DNA of 64,000 nt from Pseudomonas coleopterorum (GTDB lineage: Bacteria; Pseudomonadota; Gammaproteobacteria; Pseudomonadales; Pseudomonadaceae), in NCBI RefSeq assembly GCF_900105555.1, contig NZ_FNTZ01000001.1, positions 1,178,001 to 1,242,000 on the forward strand, written 5' to 3'. This document shows, piece after piece, positions 25,742 to 35,095 of this stretch (position 1 is its first letter; each line of letters starts with the position of its first letter). The notes beneath the pieces are model-generated. The model saw only the letters and a list, made by a program, of their open reading frames with translations. It was not told the origin of the DNA and ran no database searches. Both the position numbers and the translations under genes were made by a program.

Positions 25742-28700
25742 ATGCTGTCTCTGAATCACGGCCGTCGCGACGCCCTTGTCGCCTACTACCTCGGGCAAAT
25801 AGTCCCGGAACACCCTGTGCCCGGCGCACGTCGCCTGGAGACGCCCGAAGACCTCTATGAATACCTGCTCATCGACAATCAGGTTAATGCCCCTGTCGAT
25901 ACCAGTCGTATCGCCATGGGCATGGCCAGTCTTCAACAATATATTCACGCTGTCTACAACGGCATGGAACCTGGCTATCAAGGAATCTTCGACAAGCAGG
26001 CGCAACAACGCTGGCGCGAGAGTAAAAGCGAATACGCTATCTGGGCGGGTAATCAGATGTTGCAGGACTACCCCGAGAACTACATCGAACCCACGCTGCG
26101 TCTCAACCAGACGCAAGCCTTCACGGAGTTTACCAACGACATCAACCAAAGTCGTGTATCAAAAGATTCCGTGCAGAATGCCTTGCAACACTATTTGAAC
26201 AAATTCGAACACCTGAGCAATCTGAACGTGGTGTCCGGCTATATTGATGGGGTGGACTTTCGTAATGCCGATTACTACTTTCTGGGGCGGCAGAACGTCG
26301 AGCCCTATCAGTATTTCTGGCGCAAGGCACAGGTACGTTTTGGCGAGGCCACCGGCCAGGCCGAAGGTGACGATTACCTGAGTCCCACTGCCTGGAGCGA
26401 GTGGTTGCCGGTGAACATCCCCTCGGGCAGCGAAATCCTGCACATCAGGCCGCTACTGCTGGACGGTCGTTTGTATGTCGCGTGGATCAGTCAGCAGGAA
26501 AAGATGCGCGAACGCCCCGACGGCGACGACGTGGTAGGTACCCACGAGTCCGTGCCGAGTTACAGCCTGAACATTGCCTACCGAATGATCGATGGCAGTT
26601 GGTCGCCGGCCATGGTCACGGTGCTCAAGGATAAGCGTAAATACAATCCAAACGCCGACTATTTCGTGGCCTTCGTCAGCGAAGCCGATCCGGACGACAA
26701 GAAGATTGTCATTGCCTATGGCGTGACCAATGCAGACAAGCCGGATTATGAAGGGTTGATATTCGATGCCCGGTTCAATGTGCTGTTTCACGATGTCGTG
26801 GATCATACGGGCGTCAGCGGTTATCTGGGAAAAATGCTCAATGCCTTGCAGCATTTCTCCAACGCAGACAATTCATTGCAACATCCGCTGGCCAGCGACC
26901 GCTGGACCCACCCTGCTGTGACCCAAGGCTATGAAGAGGCTTATCACAGCGTTGGTGCACTGAGTGGATGGATGCGGTTGGTGGTGTGGTTCTGCATCGA
27001 CAATCAAGGGCGCTACTGCCTGCGGGTTCGTGGTCAGGTTACCAAGACCGTTATCAACTCCACGACAGGACGCCCGCACAAAGGCCATTTGACTTTAAAC
27101 TGTTATGTCAACGGGGTACGAAAGGCAGGGGCAGACTTCAGCAACATCACTCTGAACGGTAATGCCTGGACGCCGGATGTCATGTGTGTGTTTGGCGCAC
27201 AACCCGGGGACATTCCGTCCACCATCGACATCAGCTTTGGCGACATAGCGACCACGCCTTCGCGGGACCATTATGTGGTCACGCTCGATGCCTTGCCCGA
27301 GGCTCGTCCCAAACTGCGTCACGAGGCCACGGGAGGGCAGTTTCTCGACTTGACCGCGCTGCGGCTGACTGGACTGCAATACGTCCGCCTCAATACGCTG
27401 TTTGCCAGAGACCTGGTGGCCAAGGCAAGCGTGTCGGTAGATGCCGTACTCAACTGGTCTACCCAGCATATGCAGGAACCGCCGCTTCCTGGCAGCACTG
27501 AGGTGCGCTACATGGACTTCCATGGCGCCAACGGGCGATATTTCTGGGAGCTGTTTTTCCATGTGCCCCATGCGGTCGCCCAGCGTTTGCACAACGAGTT
27601 CGATTTCTTCGGTGCCGAAGAGTGGCTCCACTACATTTTCAACCCGCAAGCCAAGATCAAGCCCACCCAGCCGCCTAGCCCCTTGTACTGGTCGGTACGC
27701 CCGCTAGAGGAGGTCAGCAGTGGTGACTATGAAGTGGTCGGTATCACCGATCCCGACGCGATCTGCTATTCGCATCCAGAGCACTACCGCAAGGCGATCT
27801 TTACCTTGTATGTGCGCAACCTCATGGCCTATGGCGATTCCCTGTACCGTCGCTTGACCCGCGACAGTTTGAACGAGGCGAAGCTGATGTACGTGCGCGC
27901 GCTGTCGTTGATGGGTAACAAACCGGACAACCGCATGGTCGGTCGCTGGGAGCCTGTCAGCCTGGGCGTGGCTGCTGAAATGAACGGGCAAACATTCGCA
28001 CGCTACGAACGTGCACTGAGCGCACGCTCGCTACCCGCCATACAGGGCGAGGATCGGCCATGGCTCGAACTGCTCGACTCCGAACGTTTCCGCCTGCCGG
28101 TCAACACCCAACTGATGGATATCTGGGACGACATTGCGCGGCGACTCGAGAACCTGCGCAACAATCTGACCATCGACGGCAAGCCGCTGCTGTTGCCGCT
28201 CTATGCGCCGCCGGTGGACCCGACAATGCTGCTGAGCGCGCAAAATAGCGCCAGTGGGCTGGTCCAGCGCAGTGTCGGTGGCATGGCGCCGATTCCGCCG
28301 TATCGCTTCCGCGCGCTGCTGCCGCGGGTGCAGAATGCGGTGGAGACCCTGATTCGTTTCGGCGAGCAGGTACGCACTTACCGTGAGCTCAAGGATCGTG
28401 CCGAGCAGGAAGAACTGCAACAGTCCCACGTCCTGGAGCTGTCGCAGTTCGGGATCAAGCTGCAGGAGTTGGCGATCGACCAAGCTGACGCAGGTCTGGT
28501 GGCATTGACCAGCAGTCGCCAGGTCATCAAGCAGCGCTTCGACTACTACTCAAAGCTGGCCGAAGAGAACGTTTCGTCGGCAGAGGAGCGGGCCAAGGAC
28601 CTGCACTTGAAGTCCGCCATCGCCAGCGCAGGTACTCAGGCCTTGGAACGTGTCGCCGGCGCGGTGAATATGGGCTCGGTGATCGTCACGGCTGTGGGCG

Positions 28701-29836
28701 GTGGACACACCCGCGCAGGCTCCGCCGTTCAGGCGGTGGCCGTGATCGCCGGAATTGCGGCCGATTCCATGCGTATCGATGGCGAGATGCTTACCATCAA
28801 CGAGCAATACCGGCGCCGCCTGGTCGAGTGGGAGTTTCAGCGCGACCAGGCGTCGGCTGAGCTGTCGGCGGTGGACAAGCAGATCAATGCCCAGAAGCTG
28901 CAGATAAAATCCGCTCGTGAGCAACTGGCCCATGCCGTACGCAGCGAACAGCAGTCGCAGGACTACTATGCATTCCTGAAAACCCGCAGCACCAATGCCG
29001 GCCTGTACCAATGGCTGCTCAGTCAGCTGTCGACCTTTTACTTCCAGGCCTACGATGCGGTTGTCGCGCTGAGCCTGAATCTGGAAGCCTGCTGGCAGTA
29101 TGAACTGGGTGATTTCCAGACTCGATTCATCCAGCCCAACGTGTGGTTCGAAAACTACTTCGGCCTCACCGCCGGCGACGCGCTGAAGCTGCAACTGCTG
29201 CGCATGGAGGCGGCCTACCTGAAGCGCAATGAACGGCGTCTGGAGCTGACCAAGACCGTTTCCCTCAAGTCTCTGTTCGAGAAGACAGGCAGCGAAGAGC
29301 GCTGGGAGATGGCACTGACCCAGCTCAAGGAGCGCGGGGAACTGACGTTCGACCTTCACTGCTCGTTGTTCGACGGCGATTACCCGGGGCATTACCTGCG
29401 GCAGTTGGTCAGCGTCTCGGTATCGCTGCCGGTTGTGGTCGGGCCCTATCAGCAGATCCATGGTGTGTTGACCCAAGTGTCCAGCAAGACCGTGACCAAG
29501 GCCGACCTGCGGGCGATGAATTCGCTGTACGGCCTGCCGGATGGGAACACCCAGCATATCCTGTTCAACCCCCGTGCCAGCCAAAGCATCGCGCTGTCCA
29601 GTGGCATGGACGATAATGGCCTGTTCATGCTCGACTTCAATGACGAGCGCTACCTGCCGTTCGAGGGGACGGGTGCGGTTTCCAGCTGGCAGCTGAAATT
29701 TCCACGCCATGATCGTTCGCCGCAGAAGGACATGCTCGAAACCTTGGTCGATGTCATCGTCACCCTGCGTTACACCGCAGTGGATGGCGGGCCAGGTTTT
29801 GCCAGCCAAGTGGAGGGCCTGCTGGATCAGATCTGA
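25742..29836 (+). CDS. Tc toxin A-component, C-terminal subunit (TcaB-like, pore-forming and TcB-binding)
   Basis: The product has 1364 residues. The N-terminal block LLIDNQVNAPVDTSRIAMGMASLQQYIHAVYNG is the ABC-toxin N-terminal signature. A neuraminidase-like beta region follows (about 130-560). A long helical/coiled-coil section (about 870-1080) contains a hydrophobic Gly/Ala stretch at 977-1008 (SVIVTAVGGG...AVAVIAGIAAD) that fits the tip of the translocation channel. The C-terminal part (about 1100-1364, QYELGDFQTRFIQPNVWF, LPFEGTGAVSSWQLKFP) matches the TcB-binding domain. ATG 25742 is chosen; a TTG frame start at 25703 is less likely. The ribosome site is weak. Subunits of this kind form a pentameric injection channel; no TcB/TcC cocoon gene lies nearby. 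Confidence 0.87.
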   Translation: MLSLNHGRRDALVAYYLGQIVPEHPVPGARRLETPEDLYEYLLIDNQVNAPVDTSRIAMGMASLQQYIHAVYNGMEPGYQGIFDKQAQQRWRESKSEYAIWAGNQMLQDYPENYIEPTLRLNQTQAFTEFTNDINQSRVSKDSVQNALQHYLNKFEHLSNLNVVSGYIDGVDFRNADYYFLGRQNVEPYQYFWRKAQVRFGEATGQAEGDDYLSPTAWSEWLPVNIPSGSEILHIRPLLLDGRLYVAWISQQEKMRERPDGDDVVGTHESVPSYSLNIAYRMIDGSWSPAMVTVLKDKRKYNPNADYFVAFVSEADPDDKKIVIAYGVTNADKPDYEGLIFDARFNVLFHDVVDHTGVSGYLGKMLNALQHFSNADNSLQHPLASDRWTHPAVTQGYEEAYHSVGALSGWMRLVVWFCIDNQGRYCLRVRGQVTKTVINSTTGRPHKGHLTLNCYVNGVRKAGADFSNITLNGNAWTPDVMCVFGAQPGDIPSTIDISFGDIATTPSRDHYVVTLDALPEARPKLRHEATGGQFLDLTALRLTGLQYVRLNTLFARDLVAKASVSVDAVLNWSTQHMQEPPLPGSTEVRYMDFHGANGRYFWELFFHVPHAVAQRLHNEFDFFGAEEWLHYIFNPQAKIKPTQPPSPLYWSVRPLEEVSSGDYEVVGITDPDAICYSHPEHYRKAIFTLYVRNLMAYGDSLYRRLTRDSLNEAKLMYVRALSLMGNKPDNRMVGRWEPVSLGVAAEMNGQTFARYERALSARSLPAIQGEDRPWLELLDSERFRLPVNTQLMDIWDDIARRLENLRNNLTIDGKPLLLPLYAPPVDPTMLLSAQNSASGLVQRSVGGMAPIPPYRFRALLPRVQNAVETLIRFGEQVRTYRELKDRAEQEELQQSHVLELSQFGIKLQELAIDQADAGLVALTSSRQVIKQRFDYYSKLAEENVSSAEERAKDLHLKSAIASAGTQALERVAGAVNMGSVIVTAVGGGHTRAGSAVQAVAVIAGIAADSMRIDGEMLTINEQYRRRLVEWEFQRDQASAELSAVDKQINAQKLQIKSAREQLAHAVRSEQQSQDYYAFLKTRSTNAGLYQWLLSQLSTFYFQAYDAVVALSLNLEACWQYELGDFQTRFIQPNVWFENYFGLTAGDALKLQLLRMEAAYLKRNERRLELTKTVSLKSLFEKTGSEERWEMALTQLKERGELTFDLHCSLFDGDYPGHYLRQLVSVSVSLPVVVGPYQQIHGVLTQVSSKTVTKADLRAMNSLYGLPDGNTQHILFNPRASQSIALSSGMDDNGLFMLDFNDERYLPFEGTGAVSSWQLKFPRHDRSPQKDMLETLVDVIVTLRYTAVDGGPGFASQVEGLLDQI

Positions 29837-29860
29837 TTCGAAATAGCAGAAATCAGCAGA

Positions 29861-29901
29861 AACGACAAAGGGGTCGCTCGATGAGCGACCCCTTTGTCGT
29901 T
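29861..29901 (+). terminator. Rho-independent terminator after the Tc toxin genes
   Basis: A perfect 19-base-pair stem (AACGACAAAGGGGTCGCTC with its complement) closes on a tiny loop. It lies between the convergent toxin and PA2817-like genes and could serve both strands. The T run is short. Confidence 0.75.
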
Positions 29902-29918
29902 ATACCTGCGGCGTCCTG

Positions 29919-30329
29919 TCAGTGGCGAGCTTGCTGCTCCGGCATCGCCATCAACTGCTTCTCCTGATTCCAATCGAACGGCTCGTCGTTCTCCTCGGCC
30001 TCGAAGCGGCGTTCTTCCAGTGCTTGATACAGCTCGATCTCTTCGTCGGGCATGTAGTGCAGGCAGTCACCGGCGAAGAACCACAGCAGGTCGCGTGGCA
30101 CCAGATGGGCGATCTGCGGGTAGCGGGTGATCACCTGACACAGGATGTCCTGGCCCAGGTACTGGCTTTCCACGGGGTCGACCGGCAGCTGCGCGCGCAG
30201 TTCATCGAAGCGTTCGAGGAACAACGCGTGGCTTTCCTCGGGTACCTGCTCTGCCTCGCCCAGCGCCACGAGGATGCCGCGCAAGTGGTCCAGCAGGACG
30301 AGGTGGTGTTCGAGATGGGCAGTGGCCAT
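29919..30329 (-). CDS. Small acidic conserved protein (PA2817-like family)
   Basis: The product has 136 residues, is soluble and acidic, with blocks HLEHHLVLLDHLRGILVALGEAEQVPEE and LVPRDLLWFFAGDCLHYMPDEEIELYQALEER. The combination of this type of protein with fadE downstream recalls the PA2815-PA2817 region of P. aeruginosa. Function is unknown. ATG 30329 is near GAGGACC, a usable ribosome site. The gene converges on the toxin block across the terminator. Confidence 0.8.
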   Translation of the reverse strand: MATAHLEHHLVLLDHLRGILVALGEAEQVPEESHALFLERFDELRAQLPVDPVESQYLGQDILCQVITRYPQIAHLVPRDLLWFFAGDCLHYMPDEEIELYQALEERRFEAEENDEPFDWNQEKQLMAMPEQQARH

Positions 30330-30401
30330 GGTGGGGTCCTCTAGAGCGAAACGGGCGCGGGAGTATAAAGCTCCACGCGCCCGCTGTCTTATTGCAGATC
30401 C

Positions 30402-32849
30402 TCAGCGGACCTTGCCGGCGGTGGGCAGCAGTTCATCCTTGCTGAAGTCGTCGACGTCGATCACTTTGCGTCGCGCCGCTTCGGCCTCGTGCAGTGTCTG
30501 CGCCTCGGTCGGTTGCAGGACGCCCGCTTCGAGCGCCGCATCGATCAGCGATTGCCCGGGCGTGGCGCTGAACTGGCGTGCCTTGTAGGCCTGTTGCAGC
30601 TTCTTGTGCAACGGTTGGCTGTCACGCAGCAGGTCGAAGGCGACCTGCAGGGCGCCGACCGGATCGTCCGCGCCTTGTGGGCGGTAACAGCCGGCCAGCA
30701 ACTCTTCCAGTGCCGGGTCGCCCTTGTGGCGACCGGTGATCGCGGCCACTTCGGCTTCCAGCTTGTCGGACGGACCAGTGTGACGGCGACCGAAGGGGAA
30801 CACCACGCCGCGCAACAGGCAACCGATTAGCTTGCTGGGGAAGTTCTTCAGAATGGCGTCCAGTGCGTGTTCGGCCTTGCCCAGGCTTTCTTCCATGGCC
30901 CAGCGCAGCAGTGGCTCCAGGTATTCGGGCGAGTTCTGGTCATGGTAACGCTTGAGCGCCGCCGAACTCAGGTACAGGTAGCTGAGCACATCGCCCAGCC
31001 GCGCCGAGAGGCGTTCGCGACGTTTTAATTCGCCACCGAGTAGCATCATGCTCAAGTCCGCCAGCAGAGCGAAGGCGGCAGCCTGCCGGTTCAGGGCCCG
31101 GAAATACCCCTGGGCCAAACGGTCGCCCGGTGCCTGCTCGAAATGCCCGAATCCCAGGTTGAGAATGAAGGTGCTGGCCGCGTTGCCCACCGCAAACCCG
31201 ATGTGCTTGAGCAACAGGGCATCGAATTCCAGCAGCGCTTGGCTCTGGTCTTCGCGTGCGGCCAGGGCCATTTCCTTGAGCACGAACGGATGGCAGCGGA
31301 TGGCGCCCTGACCGAAGATCATCAGGTTGCGCGAGAGTATGTTTGCGCCTTCCACAGTGATGAAGATCGGTGCGCCTTGCCAGTTGCGACCCAGGTAGTT
31401 GTTGGGCCCCATGATGATGCCCTTGCCGCCGTGGACGTCCATGGCATGGGTGATGCAATCGCGTCCGCGCTCGGTCAGGTGGTACTTGAGAATGGCCGAC
31501 AGCACCGAGGGCTTTTCTCCCAGGTCCACGGCGTTGGCCGTCAACATGCGCGCGCTGTCCATCAGCCAGGCGTTGCCACCGATGCGCGCCAGGGATTCCT
31601 GAATGCCTTCGAACGCCGCCAGCGGTACGTTGAACTGCTCGCGTACCTGGGCGTACTGACCGGTCACCAGGCTGGTGTACTTGGCCGCCCCGGTACCGAC
31701 CGCTGGCAACGAGATCGAACGGCCTACCGACAGGCAGTTCATCAGCATCATCCAGCCTTTGCCCAGCATGGGCTGACCGCCAATCAGGTAGTCGAGGGGG
31801 ATGAACACGTCCTTGCCCGAGTTCGGCCCGTTCATGAACGCGGCGCCCAGCGGCAGATGGCGACGACCGATCTCGACGCCGGGCGTGTCGGTCGGAATCA
31901 GCGCGAGGCTGATGCCCAGGTTTTCCTTGTCGCCCAGCAGGTGCTCAGGATCGTGCGCCTTGAAGGCCAAGCCGAGCAATGTGGCGACGGGGCCGAGTGT
32001 GATGTAGCGCTTTTCCCAGGTCAGGCGGATACCGATGACTTCTTCGCCTTGCCACTGGCCTTTGCAGATGACGCCGACGTCGGGCATCGCCCCTGCATCC
32101 GAACCCGCCTGGGGCCCGGTCAGGGCGAAGCAAGGAATGTCGTCGCCACGTGCCAGGCGTGGCAAGTAGTGGTTGCGTTGCTCGTCGGTGCCGTAGTGCA
32201 GCAGCAGTTCGGCAGGGCCCAGGGAATTCGGCACCATGACCGTGGAGGCCAGGTCGCCGCTGCGGGTGGCCAGTTTCATCGCTACCTGGGAGTGGGCATA
32301 GGCGGAAAAGCCTTTACCGCCATATTCCTTGGGAATGATCAGGGCGAAGAAGCCGTGTTCTTTGATATGCGTCCAGGCCGCTGGCGGAAGGTCCATGTCC
32401 TGGCCGATCTGCCAGTCGCTGACCATGGCGCAGAGCTGCTCGGTCGGGCCGTCGATGAACGCTTGTTCTTCTGCGCTCAGTTGCACCTTGGGGTAGGCCA
32501 GCAACGTGTTCCAGTCAGGCCGGCCGCTGAACAATTCGCCGTCCCACCAGACCGTGCCGGCGTCGATGGCATCGCGCTCGGTGTCGGACATCGGCGGCAG
32601 GGTCTTTTTGAACCAGCGGAACAACGGCGCGGTGAACCACTTGCGGCGCGCCTCTGGTAGCAGCAGGGGCAGAGCGCTGGCGATCAGCAGCAGCCAGAAC
32701 ACCGCCAGCAACCAGCCGGGCGCGCGACTGGCCGCGCCCATGACCAGCAGGAAGACGGCGACGATGCCCATGGCGGGCAACGCGGGAATGCGGCGGTGAG
32801 CCAGCCAGGCGATGCCGACCACAAGGGCGACGATCCACAACAACAGCAT
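30402..32849 (-). CDS. fadE: Acyl-CoA dehydrogenase FadE
   Basis: The 815-residue enzyme catalyses the first step of fatty acid beta-oxidation, acyl-CoA to trans-2-enoyl-CoA, at the inner membrane. Two N-terminal hydrophobic segments (LLLWIVALVVGIAWLAH and MGIVAVFLLVMGAAS) precede the dehydrogenase core (FALTGPQAGSDAGAMPDVGV, GRSISLPAVGTGAAKYTSL, DVHGGKGIIMGPNNYLGR). A long C-terminal extension is typical of FadE; E. coli FadE is nearly the same length. ATG 32849 has GGAG upstream; the frame extends to 33083 without support. Confidence 0.95.
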   Translation of the reverse strand: MLLLWIVALVVGIAWLAHRRIPALPAMGIVAVFLLVMGAASRAPGWLLAVFWLLLIASALPLLLPEARRKWFTAPLFRWFKKTLPPMSDTERDAIDAGTVWWDGELFSGRPDWNTLLAYPKVQLSAEEQAFIDGPTEQLCAMVSDWQIGQDMDLPPAAWTHIKEHGFFALIIPKEYGGKGFSAYAHSQVAMKLATRSGDLASTVMVPNSLGPAELLLHYGTDEQRNHYLPRLARGDDIPCFALTGPQAGSDAGAMPDVGVICKGQWQGEEVIGIRLTWEKRYITLGPVATLLGLAFKAHDPEHLLGDKENLGISLALIPTDTPGVEIGRRHLPLGAAFMNGPNSGKDVFIPLDYLIGGQPMLGKGWMMLMNCLSVGRSISLPAVGTGAAKYTSLVTGQYAQVREQFNVPLAAFEGIQESLARIGGNAWLMDSARMLTANAVDLGEKPSVLSAILKYHLTERGRDCITHAMDVHGGKGIIMGPNNYLGRNWQGAPIFITVEGANILSRNLMIFGQGAIRCHPFVLKEMALAAREDQSQALLEFDALLLKHIGFAVGNAASTFILNLGFGHFEQAPGDRLAQGYFRALNRQAAAFALLADLSMMLLGGELKRRERLSARLGDVLSYLYLSSAALKRYHDQNSPEYLEPLLRWAMEESLGKAEHALDAILKNFPSKLIGCLLRGVVFPFGRRHTGPSDKLEAEVAAITGRHKGDPALEELLAGCYRPQGADDPVGALQVAFDLLRDSQPLHKKLQQAYKARQFSATPGQSLIDAALEAGVLQPTEAQTLHEAEAARRKVIDVDDFSKDELLPTAGKVR

Positions 32850-33232
32850 AGTGTTTTCTCCGTGAAAGCCAGGTGGGGCGAACCACCTGCGGACGCCGTC
32901 GAGAGAACGACGGCACACGGAAATAACGGTGGCCAGGCACGTAGCTTCGGTGTGACAGATCCAGGTCTTGCCTGGATAGTGACCGTTGCGGGGTAGGGGA
33001 GTTCGCACGGCGCACGGCGGTGGGCAGTTGCCCGGAACGTTCGCCAGCGGTTGTGGCCCTACTTCAATGGGCAGATGCGACACGCGTGAGACTGATGTCC
33101 ACTATCGACAACGGTCACTTTACGACAGTGGAGACGGCGCCCATCATGGCGTCCGTTCGCACACATCTGGTTGCAAATCATCGCAGTCGCCCTCACTTCA
33201 TTACCATTCTCAACACGGCGTATAGACCCCTT
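32850..33232. other. Intergenic region between fadE and the yadG-like gene
   Basis: This 383-base gap between divergent genes must carry both promoters. I find no convincing -35/-10 pair, no PsrA-type palindrome and no small gene with a ribosome site. A weak inverted repeat (TCCACT...AGTGGA, around 33098-33133) is the only structure noted. Confidence 0.5.
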
Positions 33233-34165
33233 ATGAGTTCTGCTCTGTCCATTCGACAGTTGACCAAAACCTACGGCAACGGGTTTCAGGCCCTCAGTGG
33301 CATCGATCTCGACGTAGCGGAAGGCGACTTCTTCGCACTGCTGGGCCCCAACGGCGCCGGTAAATCGACCACCATCGGCATCCTTTCCACCCTGGTCAAC
33401 AAGACCAGCGGTACGGTCAACATCTTCGGTAACGACCTGGACCGCCAGCCGGCCGCGCTCAAGCGCAGCATCGGCGTGGTGCCCCAGGAGTTCAACTTCA
33501 ACCAGTTCGAGAAGACCTTCGACATCGTCGTGACCCAGGCGGGCTACTACGGCATTCCGGCGAAGGTCGCCAAGGAGCGCGCCGAGCAATACCTGACCCA
33601 ACTGGGGCTGTGGGACAAGCGCGATACGCCGTCGCGATCGTTGTCCGGTGGCATGAAGCGGCGCTTGATGATCGCGCGGGCGCTGATCCACGAGCCGCGC
33701 CTGCTGATTCTCGACGAGCCTACCGCAGGCGTCGACATCGAACTGCGCCGCTCGATGTGGAGCTTTCTCACCGAGCTCAACGAGAAAGGCATCACCATCA
33801 TCCTCACCACTCATTACCTGGAAGAAGCCGAACAGCTGTGCCGCAACATCGGCATCATCGACCACGGCACCATCGTCCAGAACACCAGCATGCGCGATCT
33901 GCTTGGCACTCTGCACGTAGAGACCTTCCTGCTCGATCTGGGGCAGCCGCTCAAGGCCGCACCGCAGTTGCAGGGCTATCCCTGCACGCTGGTCAATCCG
34001 CAGACCCTGGAAGTGCAGGTCGACAAGGAGATTGGCATCACCTCGCTGTTCGGCCAGTTGGCATTGCTGAACATTCCGGTGCTGAGCCTGCGCAACAAGA
34101 CCAATCGCCTGGAGGAGCTGTTCGTGTCCCTGGTGGAGAAAAATCTGAGGAAGGTTGCGGTATGA
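33233..34165 (+). CDS. ABC-2-type transporter ATP-binding protein (YadG-like)
   Basis: The 310-residue protein has Walker A LLGPNGAGKST, Q-loop VVPQEFNFN, signature LSGGMKRRLMIARAL and Walker B LLILDEPTAGVD, followed by the H-loop TTHYLEEAE. The C-terminal 90 residues are the accessory domain common in exporters of drug/polysaccharide type. ATG 33233 is the family-consistent start though its ribosome site is poor; the frame extends to 33020. It overlaps the permease start (ATGA at 34162-34165). Substrate unknown. Confidence 0.88.
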   Translation: MSSALSIRQLTKTYGNGFQALSGIDLDVAEGDFFALLGPNGAGKSTTIGILSTLVNKTSGTVNIFGNDLDRQPAALKRSIGVVPQEFNFNQFEKTFDIVVTQAGYYGIPAKVAKERAEQYLTQLGLWDKRDTPSRSLSGGMKRRLMIARALIHEPRLLILDEPTAGVDIELRRSMWSFLTELNEKGITIILTTHYLEEAEQLCRNIGIIDHGTIVQNTSMRDLLGTLHVETFLLDLGQPLKAAPQLQGYPCTLVNPQTLEVQVDKEIGITSLFGQLALLNIPVLSLRNKTNRLEELFVSLVEKNLRKVAV

Positions 34166-34941
34166 GTTCCGAATTTCAGGCCAACATGGTCGCCCTGCAG
34201 ACCATCATCTACCGCGAAGTGCGCCGCTTCACGCGGATCTGGCCGCAGACGCTGCTGCCCCCGGCCATCACGATGGTGCTGTACTTCGTCATCTTCGGCA
34301 ATTTGATCGGCAAGCAGATCGGCGGCATGGGTGGCTTCAGCTACATGGAGTACATCGTGCCGGGGCTGATCATGATGTCGGTGATCACCAACTCCTATGG
34401 CAACGTGGTTTCGAGTTTCTTCGGCGCCAAGTTCCAGCGCTCCATCGAGGAGCTGATGGTGTCACCGCTGTCGCCGCACACCATTCTGGTGGGCTATGTG
34501 GCGGGTGGTGTGCTGCGCGGACTGATGGTGGGGATCATCGTCACCGTCCTCTCGCTGTTCTTCACCGATCTGCAGGTGCATCACTTGGGTATCACCGTGC
34601 TGGTGGTGCTGCTGACGGCCACGATCTTCTCGATGCTCGGCTTCATCAACGCGGTGTTCGCGCGCAACTTCGATGACATCTCCATCGTGCCGACCTTCGT
34701 GCTCACGCCGTTGACCTACCTGGGCGGGGTGTTCTATTCCATCAGCCTGCTGCCGCCGTTCTGGCAGACGGTGTCGCTGGCCAACCCAGTGCTGCACATG
34801 GTCAACGCTTTCCGTTACGGCATCCTCGGCGTTTCGGATATCAGCATCGGCGTGGCGGTGGCGTTCATGCTGGTGGCCACGGTGGGGCTGTACTTCGCCT
34901 GCGTGAAGCTGCTGGTCAGCGGCCGTGGCATGCGCAGCTGA
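34162..34941 (+). CDS. ABC-2-type transporter permease (YadH-like)
   Basis: The 259-residue inner-membrane protein has six hydrophobic segments, starting at TLLPPAITMVLYFVIFGNLIG. The ABC-2 blocks GGFSYMEYIVPGLIMMSVITNSYGNVVSSFFGAKFQRSIEELMVSP and PLTYLGGVFYSISLLPPFWQ are clear. It is translationally coupled to the ATPase by a four-base overlap. Together they form an exporter of unknown substrate. Confidence 0.9.
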   Translation: MSSEFQANMVALQTIIYREVRRFTRIWPQTLLPPAITMVLYFVIFGNLIGKQIGGMGGFSYMEYIVPGLIMMSVITNSYGNVVSSFFGAKFQRSIEELMVSPLSPHTILVGYVAGGVLRGLMVGIIVTVLSLFFTDLQVHHLGITVLVVLLTATIFSMLGFINAVFARNFDDISIVPTFVLTPLTYLGGVFYSISLLPPFWQTVSLANPVLHMVNAFRYGILGVSDISIGVAVAFMLVATVGLYFACVKLLVSGRGMRS

Positions 34942-35095
34942 GTTCCCCCGGCCGGACCGCAAGGCCCGGCCATGTCGTTTCTCGACGGTTCAAGGTCGTA
35001 GGTGGAGCATGATCATCGGCGCGTGAAGTCGATGATCAGTACGCCAACATTTGCCGTGCGGCATTCGTCGCGCGCAGCCTTATCGGGGAAGCAGA

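Noticed and set aside
25676..25742. Tc toxin genes as one frameshifted gene
   Set aside because: The upstream gene ends in a normal stop, a 63-base gap follows, and TcaA/TcaB-type A components are naturally split.
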